From the NCBI GenBank assembly GCA_023105745.1, contig JALGQZ010000006.1:36721686-36785685 (forward strand): DNA of 64,000 bases, in the 5' to 3' direction. The DNA is from Austropuccinia psidii (taxonomy: Eukaryota > Basidiomycota > Pucciniomycetes > Pucciniales > Sphaerophragmiaceae). This document shows positions 1-13,184 of the stretch, piece by piece (position 1 is the stretch's first letter; each line of letters starts with the position of its first letter). The notes under the pieces were generated by a model. That model was not told the DNA's origin. It saw only the letters and a list, made by a program, of their open reading frames with translations, and did no database searches. The translations under genes and the position numbers were made by a program.

Positions 1-959
1 AATGTTGAATTGAATTTTATTAAAATTTGAAGAAAAGAAAGGAAATAACTTAACTCAATTTATTAAGAAAATTTTAATCTTTCTTTAGTTTATTATGAAT
101 ACTATATGGTATTATTTAATTTATTTATTAAAAATCCAGATTAAATAAAAATTTGGTAATATAAGTTCATTAATTATGAGTTGATTTTGATTTTCTACTT
201 TTTCAATAATTATTTCATTATTTGAAGAATAAAAGAATAATATTAATTTAGTTTATTCCAATTATTATTACCTTATTAAATACCTTCAATAATCAAATAA
301 GTTTTTCATTAATGAACCCTAATTTTTCTTAAAGAATTTTTTTTTAAACAAGTAAATGGAAGGCCTTTGAATTTTTTTGAATAAATTAAGATATAAGGAT
401 CATTATTAGGATTAATGGCTGTGAACTTAACAATTTTTGATTAAGATTAGTTTTTATTAGAGGTGTGATTGAGTATTGTGTTGATTTTTATTGATTAAAT
501 TGAAATTAATACAGGTTCTCTTTTTCTAAATTTCTCATTTGTATTAGTTATCTGGTAATGGGTTTTGATTTTTGATTTTGTTTATAATTGATGGATTATT
601 AATTAGAAATATCAAAATCATGCAAAGGAGTTTTTATAAAAAATAAAAAATCATTAGGATTGCAGTTTGAATAAGGTATTTAAAGCTTCTTAAAATTTAA
701 TATGAGAGTAAAACTAGGAAAAAAATTTACTTTTTAAAAAAAATAACAGCTCAAATGAACTAATCCATAACTATAAACAAAAAAAACCATAAAATAAGTA
801 TTATTTTTTTTTGAAAAGAATCAAGATCAAAATTCTTTGAGACCTTGAGATAATTGATATTACAAAAGTTAAAATAGATTTCACAAGCTTCCTAAGCCTG
901 CAAAAATACATCCATTTTAAATTGATTATAAAATAATTAATGAAAATTAATTCATGAAT
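1..959. other. AT-rich sequence, no gene seen
   Basis: No coding frame with codon-like composition, no RNA gene and no recognisable repeat in this stretch. The open frame at 801-1007 on the minus strand runs into the LTR that starts at 965 and looks like chance in AT-rich DNA. Confidence 0.6.
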
Positions 960-964
960 GAGAT

Positions 965-2877
965 TGTGAGCCTTGAGGTATATTTTACATACCCAAATAG
1001 GCCACAATTATCTTAAAAAGAAATTTTGAATTATGCATAACTCATAAGTCATGCATATATCCAAAATTCATCATTTTCAATTTCAGAAAAGATGAATAAC
1101 TTTTTATTGAGTAAGTAAATCCATGGATTTAAGACCAGATTTGGATTCTACACAAAATTTCACCTAGGGTAGCCCCATAGAGTGAATAAGCTCAATTTAA
1201 GTATTTAAGGTGGTAAAATGGAAAATACTTCAATACCACATAAAAGATCCGTGAAAATTTTTGTTTTTCTTGATTTTAAGCCAAAATAATGGGACAGTGA
1301 GAAATCCCATGTTACATATACACTAAGAATAGTGTTATGCATGTTTTGAGCACTTAATATCATGGTATTCATACATGGACTTTTGGTACACCCATAGTGG
1401 ATATCTCACTTGAAGCTTAAATTTCTATTTTTACGTGAAAAATAAGCAAGGGGGACAAAAGACATCAAAGAGAGCCAGGGTACCCAACTTCTGAGGCCTC
1501 AGAGGCATGGATAGCTCCAGAGCATGGATCCATGGCTCATCTTGGCCCAATTGGTAAACTAAAACTCTTTGGGAACTTGGTTACCAAGTTACACCTACTG
1601 TAAATCATAAGAAAATAGCAAATAACCTGCTATTTTGACGTGCCAAGGAGGTAATGAGTTACTTAGACTCCTGTAACCACGTCAATTCTTGATGACTTTC
1701 CATGACTAGACCCTAAAAGAGTAATCAAAACCCTTTTGGGACCCATATTCATTGATTTACCTCATAGCAACCAGCAAAATACTGCTATTTGCAATTCTAC
1801 GTAGAAATGAGGTAAAAACTTCAAAAATTCATTAAAAATACAATTCTTAATGAATCTTTCTGAAACTTTCAGGACTAATAGAGAACTGTATTATCTATGG
1901 TACAACCAAAAAGAATCATGGTTTTACTAGTAAAATTAAAAGTTTTACTTACAGTCCATTTTCGACCATTCTACGTGAAACCCTGAATCTTCAAAAATTC
2001 ACAGTAATTACAACCTGTGATGAAATTGGCAATAACATTGATAACTTTGAGAAATCAATGATTATTTTAGAATAAAAGAAGATTTACAGCTGTTACTCCT
2101 TTTATTCTTAACCATATTGGGGTTGGTAGTCACGTAAAAGCATCAATTAAGTAATTATGATAATCTTATGTGACAACAAATGATGCAATCAATAATCCAA
2201 AAAGGTTTATTGTTTTCTCACTCACTGGTTTTTCAGTTTGCTCCATGGCACGCCTCTGTGAGCTGTTGTTGACTTAAAAGAAGCCTCTTCTTGCTGTTTT
2301 TTCCAGAGAATCATCATCTTATTAATCATTTATATCAGTATTACCAACAAGTAAGTATTAGTTAAAACTTTTTCTTGAGTGTTTTATTCTTTCAGAATCA
2401 ATCAGAAAGACGTGAAATCATAGAAATCAACTATATATTGTTGTAATACATTTATAAATTCATTTTGATCCTCTAAATCCACAATTCTACGCCAAATCTC
2501 TCTATCTTATCTTTCAAAAAGCTCTTTGGAATATTAGTGAGTGATTTATCTTTAATTCTTAAAGTTTTTCTCTAAAAATTTAGTTTTCTTCAAGAATTAT
2601 CATTATAATTATTCTTGCAAAAGATAATTATATATTAAAATAATTTTATTATTTTAATAAAGAAGTTTTCATTATTAAATTCTTCTTGTAATTGATTCTT
2701 GTAGAAAATTACTTGCTCACTGTTAAAATCACTAGTAGTGCTTAACACGTGAAAGAAATAATTTTTAATTATTTAATTGTGGTTATAATAATATTTTATT
2801 ATTATATTTCATAAGAACAGACATAGTACTGTTGATTAATAGTAATATTATCATCAGTTTCATAGTCACATCTTACA
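965..2877 (+). repeat. Family A LTR, copy 1 (full length)
   Basis: It begins TGTGAGCC and ends CTTACA, the same ends as the LTR at 58728-60616, which lies next to a polypurine tract and a Ty3-type pol; this fixes the sense strand as plus. It is about 1.9 kb and matches the second copy (2875-4745) along its whole length with many substitutions. The five bases before it (GAGAT, 960-964) recur after the second copy at 4746-4750, so both copies came in as one insertion. Confidence 0.88.
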
Positions 2878-4745
2878 ATTATCTTTAAAAATAATTTCTT
2901 AACTATGAATAACCCCTAATTCATGCATATATACAAAATTCATCATTTTTGATTTCAGAAAAGATGAATAATGTTTTTGTGAGTAAGTAAGTCCATGGAT
3001 TTAAGGCCAGAGTTAAATCCTACACGAGAATTCACCTAGGGTAGCTCCATAAGGTTAATAAGGTTAAATTAACTCTATGAGGTGGTAATATGGAAAATAC
3101 TTCAATACCACATAAAATAATTGTGAAATTTTTTGTTTTTCTTAATTTCACACCAAAATAATGGGAATGTGAGAAATACTATGTTACATACACACTAAAA
3201 ATAGTGTTATAAATTATTGTGGAGCTTAATATTATGTTATTCTTACATAAAGTTAAGATACACCCATAGTGGATATCAGTATTTAAGCCCAAATTTCTAT
3301 TTTTGACGTAAAAATAGCTAGAGGGGACAAAAGACATCAAAGAGAGCCAGGGTACCCAAATTCTGAGACCTCTGAGGCCTGGATATATCTAAAAGTTGAA
3401 TCCATGGCTTATCATGGCCCAATTAGTATACTAAAACCTTTTGTGAACCTTTTTACCAAGTTAAAATCTCATTAAATCATAAGAAAATTGCAAATAAGCT
3501 ACTATTTTGATGTGACAGAGAGGTAAAGAGAAACTTAGACTCCTGTAACCATGTCAATTCTTAATGATTTTCCATGGATAAACCCTAAAAGAGTAATTAA
3601 AACCCTTTTTGGACTAGTATCCATTGATTCAACTCATAGCAACCAGTAATATAGTGCTATTTGCAATTCTACATAGAATTGAGGTAAAAACTTCAAAAAT
3701 TCATTGAAAATACAATTCTCAATGAATCTTTCTGAAACTTTTGGGACAAATTAAGAACAGTATTATTCATAAAGAAACCAAAAATGATCATAATTTTATA
3801 AGTAAAATTAAAAGTTTTCCTTACAGTCTATTTTCAAGATTATATGTGAAACACTGACTCTTCAAAAATTCACAGAAAATACAACCTGGGATGAAATTTC
3901 CAATGGAATTGATAAATTTGATAAATTAGTGTTTATTTTGAAATAAAAGAAAATTTCAAGTTGTTACTCCTTTAATTATTAACCATAAATGGGTTGGTAG
4001 TCATGTAAAAGAATTAATTAAGTAATTATGATAATCTTATGTGATAACAAATGATGAAATCAATAATTCAAAAAGGATTATTGTTTTCTCACTCACTGGT
4101 TTTTCATTTTTCTCCATTGAATGCCTATGTGAGCTGTATCTGACTTAAAAGAGGCCTCCTTTTGCTGTTTATTCCAAATCATCTTATTATCCAATTATAC
4201 CATTATTACCAACAAGTAAGTATTAGTTAAAACTTTTTTTAAGTGTTTTAAATCTTTCAGTATCAATCAGAAAGATGTGAAATCATAGAAAATCAACTAT
4301 ATATTGTTTTAATATTGTTATAAATCAATTTTGATCCCTTAAAATCCACAATTATCTTCCAAATCTCTCTAACATATTCTTTCTAAGGCTCACTGAATAT
4401 TAGTGAGTGATTTATTATTAATTCGTGAAGTTTTTTCTGTAGTATTTTTCTTATTCAAGAATTATAGTTATAATTATTCTTGTATGAGATAATTATATAT
4501 TAAAATTTCTTATTATTTTTAATAAAGAAGTTTTATTATTTAAATACTTCTTGTAATTGATTCTTGTAGACAATTACTGCTTACTGTTATAATCACTAGT
4601 AGTGTATAACAAGTAAAAGAAATACTTAATTAATTAATTAATTAATTGTGGTTATAATAATTTTTACTATTATATTTCATAAGAACAGTCATAGTACTAT
4701 TGAATAGTAGTAATATTTTCAACAGTTTCATAGACACATCTTACA
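2875..4745 (+). repeat. Family A LTR, copy 2 (lacks first ~40 bp)
   Basis: Collinear with copy 1 from the ACAATTATC motif onward and ends CTTACA at 4745. It lacks the first ~40 bp of the LTR and is joined directly to the end of copy 1 at a shared ACA. The best reading is a 3' LTR whose start, with the whole internal region, was lost in a deletion using the short ACA match. TSD GAGAT at 4746-4750. Confidence 0.85.
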
Positions 4746-4750
4746 GAGAT

Positions 4751-5877
4751 TGAGATCTATTAGAAAATTCATTTTTTAGGATTAATTGAGAGGTTATGAG
4801 AGAGGAAGAGGATGAAACTTGGAAGGTGAAAGGTGGAGATTTTGATTAAAACTCATAGAAAATAAAACTATAATATAAATAGGAATTAATAACAAAACTC
4901 TATGATTAATTGAAAAACAAAATAGTAAAAATAAGATAATCAATTGAAAAAAACTTAAAATTTACCTATTCTTTTTTTTTAAAAAAATGAACTAATGGTT
5001 GAGATCATTAAAAAAAGTTGGATTATTAATTTCAATTTTGTTTGAGAAAGATTTCTTGAATTACTGTAAAATTGAATTTTGGAAAAAAAATTACAAAAAA
5101 TGATTTGGTTTGGTGAAATGTTTTTTTTTTAATTTTTTTAATGAAGAAAATTTGAAGCTTATGGCTTTTTTGATGAAAAATAGGGATGAATTCCAAAAAT
5201 AGAAACAAAATAAATTTGACTTTGATTTGGAAAACTAATTTTGAAATCCAAATTCAATAACACAAAGCCTAACTTTTATTCAAACTTAGTTTATTACTCA
5301 TTAAGGACTGTATAAAATCAAAATACTGTGATGAAATCACTTTCAAAAATAAATATCAAATTTAATTCTATAACTAGCCAAAAAAAGAAATATTGAAAAA
5401 ATAGCAGAAAATAAATTCATTATTAATTTATTAAATAAACTATCTTTTAAGCCACTGAAAGTGGCCTAGAAGAGCCCAAATTCACAATAGTAAGAGACAT
5501 ATCAGGTTTATTTCCTTTGATATCTAATGATTTTTTCCATTTTCAATTTCAAAATTCAATATGAATCAGTTGGATTTTATTTTAAAATAGAATTTGATTC
5601 TGTTTGTGTTTCTAATAAGGAAAATTGGTTTCATAAATTATTCTCATGTTCAAGTTAAAGCTTAATCCAATTGAAAATCTTCTCTTCTTCCCAATTTGTC
5701 AAGAATTTTGATATTTTCTCCTCCCATTTGTTTTAGCCTCACTCAAATTGAGAATTTCATATCTATTAATGGTTCATAAAATGATGGTTTAGAATTTGAA
5801 AATTTTCATTGGAAATAAAAATAACAAATAATGTTTTGTATTTTCAGTACTATTGTGTAAGATGGGAAAATTAAATA
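4751..5877. other. AT-rich spacer, no gene seen
   Basis: About 1.1 kb between two LTR insertions. No open frame of note and no match to other parts of the window that I could see. Confidence 0.5.
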
Positions 5878-7346
5878 CATTCTGTAAGGTTTGACTATGA
5901 AAAAATAAGTAAATATTACTAATATGTTACTTAATGTCCTTATTAAAGTAATGAATAAGTTAAAGAGAAGTTATAATGATGAACAATTATTATTTTTATG
6001 GTGTAAAATATCTAAATTATTAAATAAATATGAATATATTAATATCTAATGATTAATGTATTTATGGAAATTTATCATTGCTACAAGCAGATAGAACATG
6101 TGTGAAAAATCGTTATTTATTAATAAAAACCAATTTATAACAATAATATTACTAATATCAAAGCTATATATTGATATAAATACTATTTGTATTAATCAAA
6201 AACTATTAATAATCAAAATAAAAAGAAACTTAACCTACTTTTAACACTTAATATAACAATTTTGAATTAATTTATGCCAAATAATGTAAATGAAACTTAT
6301 TGAATATGTATTTACAAGTAAAAATTAAAGAAATTACAAATTCTGTTGTTTTTTATGTGGAATTAGAAATTTAGAGAGAAATTTAACAAAAAAAATTAAA
6401 TATTGGTGTAATCACATCAAAATTTATGATTAATATGAAGATGAACTTTAGTCTTTAATAATATAATAGATTTATGAGAAAAGAATAAAGTGATTACCTT
6501 TTGATTTGATATTTTTTAATGTTTTTGATGCGCCTGAGGGAGAAATGGAGGAAAAAGAGCTCTATTAATAGTAAAATCCTCCCTCCTGGAGTCCAGAAAG
6601 CTTCCAGTAGATATTTAATGATGGTATCCACTGTAATTAATCAGTATTTTAAGCTTTAGTGAGAATTAAATCATAATTAAACCATCTTTTCTCATTATTA
6701 GGCCATTATTTAGAGTTATAACTGTAACTCTAAGTCTTCTGACATCATAGGCTTGGAAGAAGACTAAAATTTGTGGATTTTATTAGTTTTAATCATAATA
6801 AACTAGTATTAACCAATTCTATCACCTATATAATGGCTAAGATTAAAATAAGATTACAGTGAGTAATCATAAATGATCAATTTTCAGCTTAAATTTTAAT
6901 CATTAATTTGCTTTGAGTTATGAATGATACAGCCATTCAGAGAGTGAGCTATGATATCTTGAAATGTCCTCACCAAAGTACTAAGAGAATTTCATTACAT
7001 AATCAAAACTCTATTTTTGATGAGTTTTCTTGTAAATCATCTTTTCTGTCAAAATTTACTATTTGAAACTTCAAACCATGATTTCAAGGGGTTATGACCT
7101 AAATGTAAGTATTAAAACTACATTATTATTCACTTATTAAATAGTAGAATCTGAATGCCTATTTTTTGTAGTTTGAACCACTTTCAAAACAAAGTGGTCA
7201 ACAGCTAAAACTATTTTGATCAATAGACCCTTGTAATTTATATGGTAAATTTTATTTTTTTAAACTCTCTATCATGCATGATTCAAAAGATATGAGCTGA
7301 GAACCATGAATATATGTGCTGGTCATAGAAGTGCATATATTCAGGC

Positions 7347-9149
7347 TGTAAGGTGTGGATATGAAGCTTTGATGAAAAATCAAGTACTTTTCCTGTCCTC
7401 AAAATTTTTACAAGGTAAAATATGATTAAAAAATAGTATAAAATAGTATTTTTAAGAGAAAACACGCCAATTCTATTGTTTTTAAATTTATAAGTATAAA
7501 ACAATAATATTATAAAGACTTATGGTTTTAACAACAATAAAGATTTATCCAAAAATACTCTACAAGAGATATTTAAGGCTACAAAAGAAATTTCTTCAAG
7601 AGCAATTTAAATTGGAATTAATTGAGAAAAGAACTACAAGAAATTCATTAAAGAACAAAGTCTTTAAAAAAGTATTCAAAGAGAAAACATGTTTAAAAGT
7701 GACCAGAGTGAATTTGGAAACAAAGTGACAAAGTTAACAGTGATGAAAGATGCTTTAATTCACTTATGGGGTGGTTCAAGGGGTAAAAATGATTATGAGA
7801 GTTACAAAAACTGATTATAATGATTTTTCACATGGTTAAAAGGTTTAAAATGATTTAAAAGTGTGGTTGGAATCTTTCATTGATTGGTTAACAGTGTTTA
7901 AATTAATTATAAAAGGAAAAGATTCTAACATGAAGAGAAAAGTGGGGAAAAGAAGACATTCTTTTATAGCCATAAATTTTCTTACTCCAAAAGTAAAATT
8001 TACTATTGTCAGTCGTGAGAAACAGTCTGACAACAGAAAAGCCAATTATGGCATCATTGAACCCTGGTTTAGACCAAAAAAGGGCTGGTTTTAACCATTT
8101 TTTGCTATTTTTAGCCATTACTGGAGTAATACCTGGTCTAGAGCCTTCAAAACACGTCAGAATTTGTGTAAGAGACGTAGAAACCAGTTAAAACTGTCTT
8201 TACTAATATTGTTTTATAACTTAAGGGTAGTTTTACCCTCTTGGCAACAGTTAAAACTTCCCTGGTTGGTATCAAAACCTCATCATCAATTGAGTCACAG
8301 ACCCTGTGACTCAATTACAGGCCAAAAGTGATGAATGTTTGTGTGGATTTTTACATCCCACACATTTCAGCAAGGAATTTGGGGGTCTAGCTCCCCCTTG
8401 GAACCAAGATTCTTTTCCCCCCCAGAATCAATCTTTCCAATTTATTTTTTCTTTAATTCCTCATCATATAATACACTGGTAATTTACACATACAATTCAA
8501 TTGAGTTTTACAGTACACAACTGTAATAATTGATACCTTATATGTAAATTACATTTCACTTATGTAATACACATGCACATTTTGAAATTTCAATTGAAAA
8601 TACTTCAATTCCTCATAACTTCTAAACTACACACAACACCTCAATCTTAACACAAAAATTGATGGTTAATACCACATGTGGTGTGAATTAAATTATGGTT
8701 TTGAGTATTTTAAACTTTTGTACAGAAAATACTAAGAACTTAATTTAAGCTTATTTTGAGTTGAGTTACAGAAATTTTACCCAGAGGTGATCCTACCTTA
8801 TTTTTTATGAGGAATCCAATGGTGAAGTCATTTTCTTAATTTTATTTATTGGATAAAAAGCTATCATATATTTTATGTAACTTTCTCCCAAAAATATCTC
8901 AATTTCATTAATTTTGTTAAACATTCATTTTTACTTAATTTTTTCAAGCTAAAATGCATTTTCATAATTTTAAATTTTAATGTAATTTTTATTTTAAATT
9001 AAAATTGAATTTTTATTTTTTTATATAAATTTGTATTTATATTTTTATTTTCATTTTGATAATATAAATAAATTTATTTTATTTATATATGTATCTTATT
9101 TTGTTATTTGTGGTGTTTTGGGTATATGAAAATACCTTTAAGGCTCACC
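7347..9149 (-). repeat. Family C solo LTR nested in family B LTR
   Basis: It starts TGTAAGGTGTGG and ends AGGCTCACC, where the last base of the usual CA end is changed. It matches 24536-26314 along its whole length. The flanks CAGGC (7342-7346) and TAGGT (9150-9154) fit one 5-bp TSD with two C/T changes. Small open frames on both strands (7522-7728, 8335-8526) recur in the other copy but are broken or shifted there. It holds a strong hairpin at 8288-8316. Confidence 0.82.
8288..8316. promoter_or_regulatory. 13-bp perfect hairpin in family C LTR
   Basis: Arms of 13 bp (AATTGAGTCACAG and its exact complement) with a 3-base loop ACC. The same hairpin stands at 25454-25482 in the other family C LTR with one arm mismatch. 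Its role is unknown; a transcript structure near the LTR start or a protein-binding palindrome are both possible. Confidence 0.7.
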
Positions 9150-9410
9150 TAGGTTATCTGGGAAAGTATTGACTTTTCAGATATGACATAAAAATGTCAT
9201 ATATGTAGTTTTTCATGGGGACTCCAATGTTTTGATTTATTTAAAAATGTCATTAATGTTTTTCTGAGATAATTAAGGTTTTATGCTTTTTTAAGGCATT
9301 TTTACTTTTCTTGGGATAATTATTTAAATTTTTATCATTAAAATAAGTATTGTAAAGTTGTTTTGTGACCTTTTTGGATATGTGGTCATATCTCAAAGGC
9401 TCACACATTT

Positions 9411-10694
9411 ATTTCTTTTTAACTATAATTCACTAATTCAAATTGAAATATAAAATTTTATCTTGTGTTAAGATATATATAATAAAGAAAACCTTTGATT
9501 AATTGTTAGGTTGATTTATAGAAAAAAGTTTCAGATTATGCTCTGAGAACTGATATTTGTATAATGAATTAAATATATTTAATTTGTCTCATTATCATAA
9601 TCATTTCCAATAATAAAAGCCTCCAAGAAGCAATATATAATGTTAATATTAATGAAAATGAGAATAAAACGTGTGACCTGAAAAGCTGGAAAACTTTCAG
9701 CTTCATCCTTTTAAGTTGATTCAATGTCTTGACAGTAATAGCTTTCATATGGAATAATATATTACTAATTCCAAAATGATTAATCAGTACTATAATAGCA
9801 TTGATACATGATTTCCAATTTATAAGCCATTGTTTTTGTGCTTTTAAGTGATAACCATTCCTTGAGTTCTTTAAGATATCTTTTCTTAGATGTATTTTTA
9901 TTTGCTCTCCATTGGCAACAAATAATTTTTTCAGTAATATTATAGTGGTTCTAGGGTTTCTTATTAAGCTTAAGAGCCATTAGATAGAAGTCATTTTGCT
10001 TTCTTGATGGAGACCTTCCCACTGATATTGAGCCACTAGTGCCAATTAATGCTTTGAAATTTCACTTTATATGAAGCAAATTTATTAGGGATAAATAATA
10101 ATCCTAAATTATAATACCTGAGGCTTTTGAAAGAGCTCCTTTTGGTCTTCCAAACCTGCTTATAAAAGTGACAAATAAGCAGATAATCAAATGTAATATG
10201 CTTGAGAAAAATGAGAGTGATTTAATGTGTCAAAGGTGAGGAAATATTGTTTTTTTTTTTTTTCAAATTAGGAATAGCTTATAGCCAAGATATTTGGTGA
10301 TATTGCATTCTGTGTGAAGATTTGGGGAAAATTTTCAAATACAAATTACCTAAAACATTGAAGGACTAGGAGACTAAATTCAAAAACATAGATTTTTCCA
10401 ATGAAAAACTGGGGTTTTCCAAGGAGGATTTGAAACAAAATATCATATTCTTTAAATATGGAATTTGGAAGATGTGGTATTCCATTATCATAATTAATAA
10501 TAGACCTCCTCATTTATCACAAATTAAATTAAAAAAATTCCCAAATTATTTCCTTACCAAATACCACATTTAATGTTTTAAATTTGGAAAATACCACACC
10601 TAAAATTCCATAGTATTTTGGAGCCTAAAGAATAAGAATTCTTTTTGGAAGAAAAAATATATATAATAAGTTAAAATTTCAACCTTTATCCTTT
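9411..10694. other. AT-rich spacer with a MITE-like inverted repeat
   Basis: No gene seen. Near its right end, 10460-10483 and 10586-10609 form an imperfect inverted repeat of about 24 bp that spans 150 bp in all, the size of a small non-autonomous element. No clear TSD was found. Confidence 0.45.
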
Positions 10695-10703
10695 TAATCT
10701 ACT

Positions 10704-12219
10704 TGTCAGCCTGTGATTCAAAACTGGAGCACAAGCATGACCAAAGTAGCATAAACCAATGGTAAAGCAATATGCTCAAAAAATGTTACCTGAGCTAAAG
10801 CAGCTCATAAAAGAGCCCAAAAGAAATAAGAAATTGAATTCATTGTTAATACAAATCTACAATTAACATAGGATCAAGAATTAAAAAGTCATTCAAACTT
10901 CAAACTTGAACTGAGCATGAATCTTAATTTTCATCTCTCATCTGAAATATAAACAAGAAAGAGCTCCTTAATTTTGGTTTTTGAAATGAATCTCTCAGTG
11001 AGGGATATACAATCGTAAAAGTCATATTGGGCCAGAACCAAAATCAAAGAAGTTATGGCAAATTATAGGCTAAATAATGGTGCATAGAATATTGCACTCC
11101 CATATGGTTTCTACAGTATCAGTGTGAGATAGCTGAGGTGGGGTGTTGTTTGAAAGATAATAATATGAGATTTCTAATAATAACCCCCATAAACTTTATT
11201 GAATCTAAAACAAGAGCTGTTGAGGATATTGACTCAGTACAAGATTCATACAAAATCCAAATTCCCATAATTGAATTGAAAACCTGGTAACTTTTCCATA
11301 CCTAATTTTAGTCATACCAAATGAGTAACTATTGTTTAGAGCCTGCTGAGGGCTAAAGAATGTGCCACTTTTAAGCTCTATATATTTAAAACTGAGAATT
11401 GTATGGTGGTTTTAAGGACAAAATCCCACCATATTCAAAAAAAACCAATACTGTGAGATAATATACAATAATAATAAATTAGAGGTGTCAAAGACATGCC
11501 AAATCTTGTGTTTTGCTTCAATAGCTCCAAGTGTGACTAATACGAAGACCCTGAATGATTTATTTACAGAATTCTACATGTCTTACGCATCAGAATACAT
11601 CTGTTGGGTCCCCTCATGAAAATATTCACCCTGTATTGGAGGAAAGTGCCCAGATTTGATTTCAAAACCAACTCTTAGCACAATAAAGGCTATAATGGGA
11701 TGTGGCAACCACAAGGCTACCATTTTAAGTGAAAAGATTTAATACTTTGACCTGAATTCTCCCTCAACACCTTTTAAAGGAGAAAAAGGGCTGTTTCTCT
11801 GCACAAAAGAGGAATCCTCATCCTGATATCAAATTTGTATTTAGTATAATTTCTAAAACCAATGATACTATTGAAAAAGAATCAGGTATAGCTAAAATAT
11901 AATCACTTTAGTAATTATTATAGCCAGCTAGCTGATAATTACCGCACCCAGGGCTTTCAGTAGCACTCACCACCACTATTCCAACATAGTAAACCCCTTC
12001 AAAACCTATTTTGAACTATTTTTATATGTGTAAAACCCATAGGGCTAGCTGTGATTTTCTTCTAAAGAGAGTAATAATGACCCTTTGGGGAGCTGGCTGT
12101 GTTTTTGTATTTTTTTGTTTATAAAAAAGCATAAAAAGTGAGTCATTTTTCTCTATATCTTCCCTATTTTAAAGATTGTATGCCCGAATTAGTATATTAT
12201 TTTAAAAGGAGATAATACA
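10704..12219 (+). repeat. Family E 5' LTR
   Basis: It starts TGTCAGCCTGTGATTC and ends GATAATACA, and lines up with 28961-30376 from end to end, including the shared segment around CTCACCACCACTATTCCA near the 3' end. It is about 100 bp longer than the 3' copy because of indels. It is preceded by the 9-bp repeat TAATCTACT. Confidence 0.82.
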
Positions 12220-13184
12220 TATATTCCATATCATATATTATTATTTAAAGTGCTACATAATAATATAGAATTGTTCACAATCATTTTGACCTGGAATTAT
12301 TGATAAATCCCAATTACCACAGTCTTGAGCTACCTTATTTTTGTAATCACAAAAAGAACCTCTGTACTGTAAATAAAAGCTTCAGAGGATGTGGTTGAAT
12401 AAATTTATAGTTTTATTTTTTTGATTCAAAAACCCTGATTATAAGATTATTTTGTTAATTAAGAAATAAATTAAAAGACTTTGAGTTACAAATAGTAAAT
12501 CATACATCCACTTCTCTAGTAATTTGGTGTTAAATTTATAATTACAAATATATTTCATTATATAAAGGAACAAGAATAGCCACATATACCTATTGAAGGA
12601 CAGCTTGAATGTGAGTAAGAATCAGAAAGAGCGAAAACCTGAAATCAAGTCCCAAAATTCACCCTCTCAGTAAAAGAAAAATCCATACTACTTGAAGATC
12701 AATACAAGCAAAATCCATCCCTGACACCATCTAAAACAGATAACATGCAGGAGGGCAAAGAAAAGAGTAAAATTGAAATAATTATAAATGCCAAGAAGTA
12801 GAAACCCATAGACACTCAAATAGCTGTAAAATCACATAATTCTGCATAAATCCAAGGTAAAACAGCTTTGATGGCTTGTAAAGGGAATACAACAATTATA
12901 AATCCTGTTGTAAATTCTAAAGGGAAATTATCCAAGACATTAAAGCAAAAATATCTACTGATAAGGACAAAATCTGAATAAGCTTGAACATAAGTTTTTG
13001 ACTGTTTTCCACTAATGATACCATTTCTCCTGCACATATAAAAGACCTTGGAGTCCAAATAAACAAGCCAGAACACCAAGATTTGAATACAATTATGATT
13101 GGAAAGAAATTCAGGAAAATAATTTCCACACTCCCATTCATCTTCCAGCTCAACAGACAGCTCAAGTCAGAGGACTAAACAGAC
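12220..13184 (+). other. Leader between 5' LTR and gag of the old element
   Basis: About 1 kb of AT-rich DNA after the 5' LTR. I could not recognise a tRNA-complementary primer binding site; it may be mutated. No gene. Confidence 0.4.

Larger units (their letters stand above)
5883..9405 (-). repeat. Family B solo LTR, split by a family C LTR
   Basis: On the plus strand it starts TGTAAG and ends GGCTCACA, the reverse of TGTGAGCC...CTTACA. The flanks are CATTC (5878-5882) and CATTT (9406-9410), a 5-bp TSD with one C to T change. The parts 5883-7346 and 9150-9405 line up with the family B LTR at 17147-19075; the stretch 7347-9149 is absent there and is a nested insertion. Without the insertion it is about 1.7 kb. 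Confidence 0.82.

Noticed and set aside
7522..7728. 68-codon basic open frame in family C LTR
   Set aside because: The second copy near 24713-24900 is broken by stops, and the frame lies antisense to the LTR. No protein-like conservation.
8335..8526. 63-codon open frame with a close match at 25507-25719
   Set aside because: Both lie in the two family C LTR copies; similarity is that of the repeat, with different ends and no known domain.
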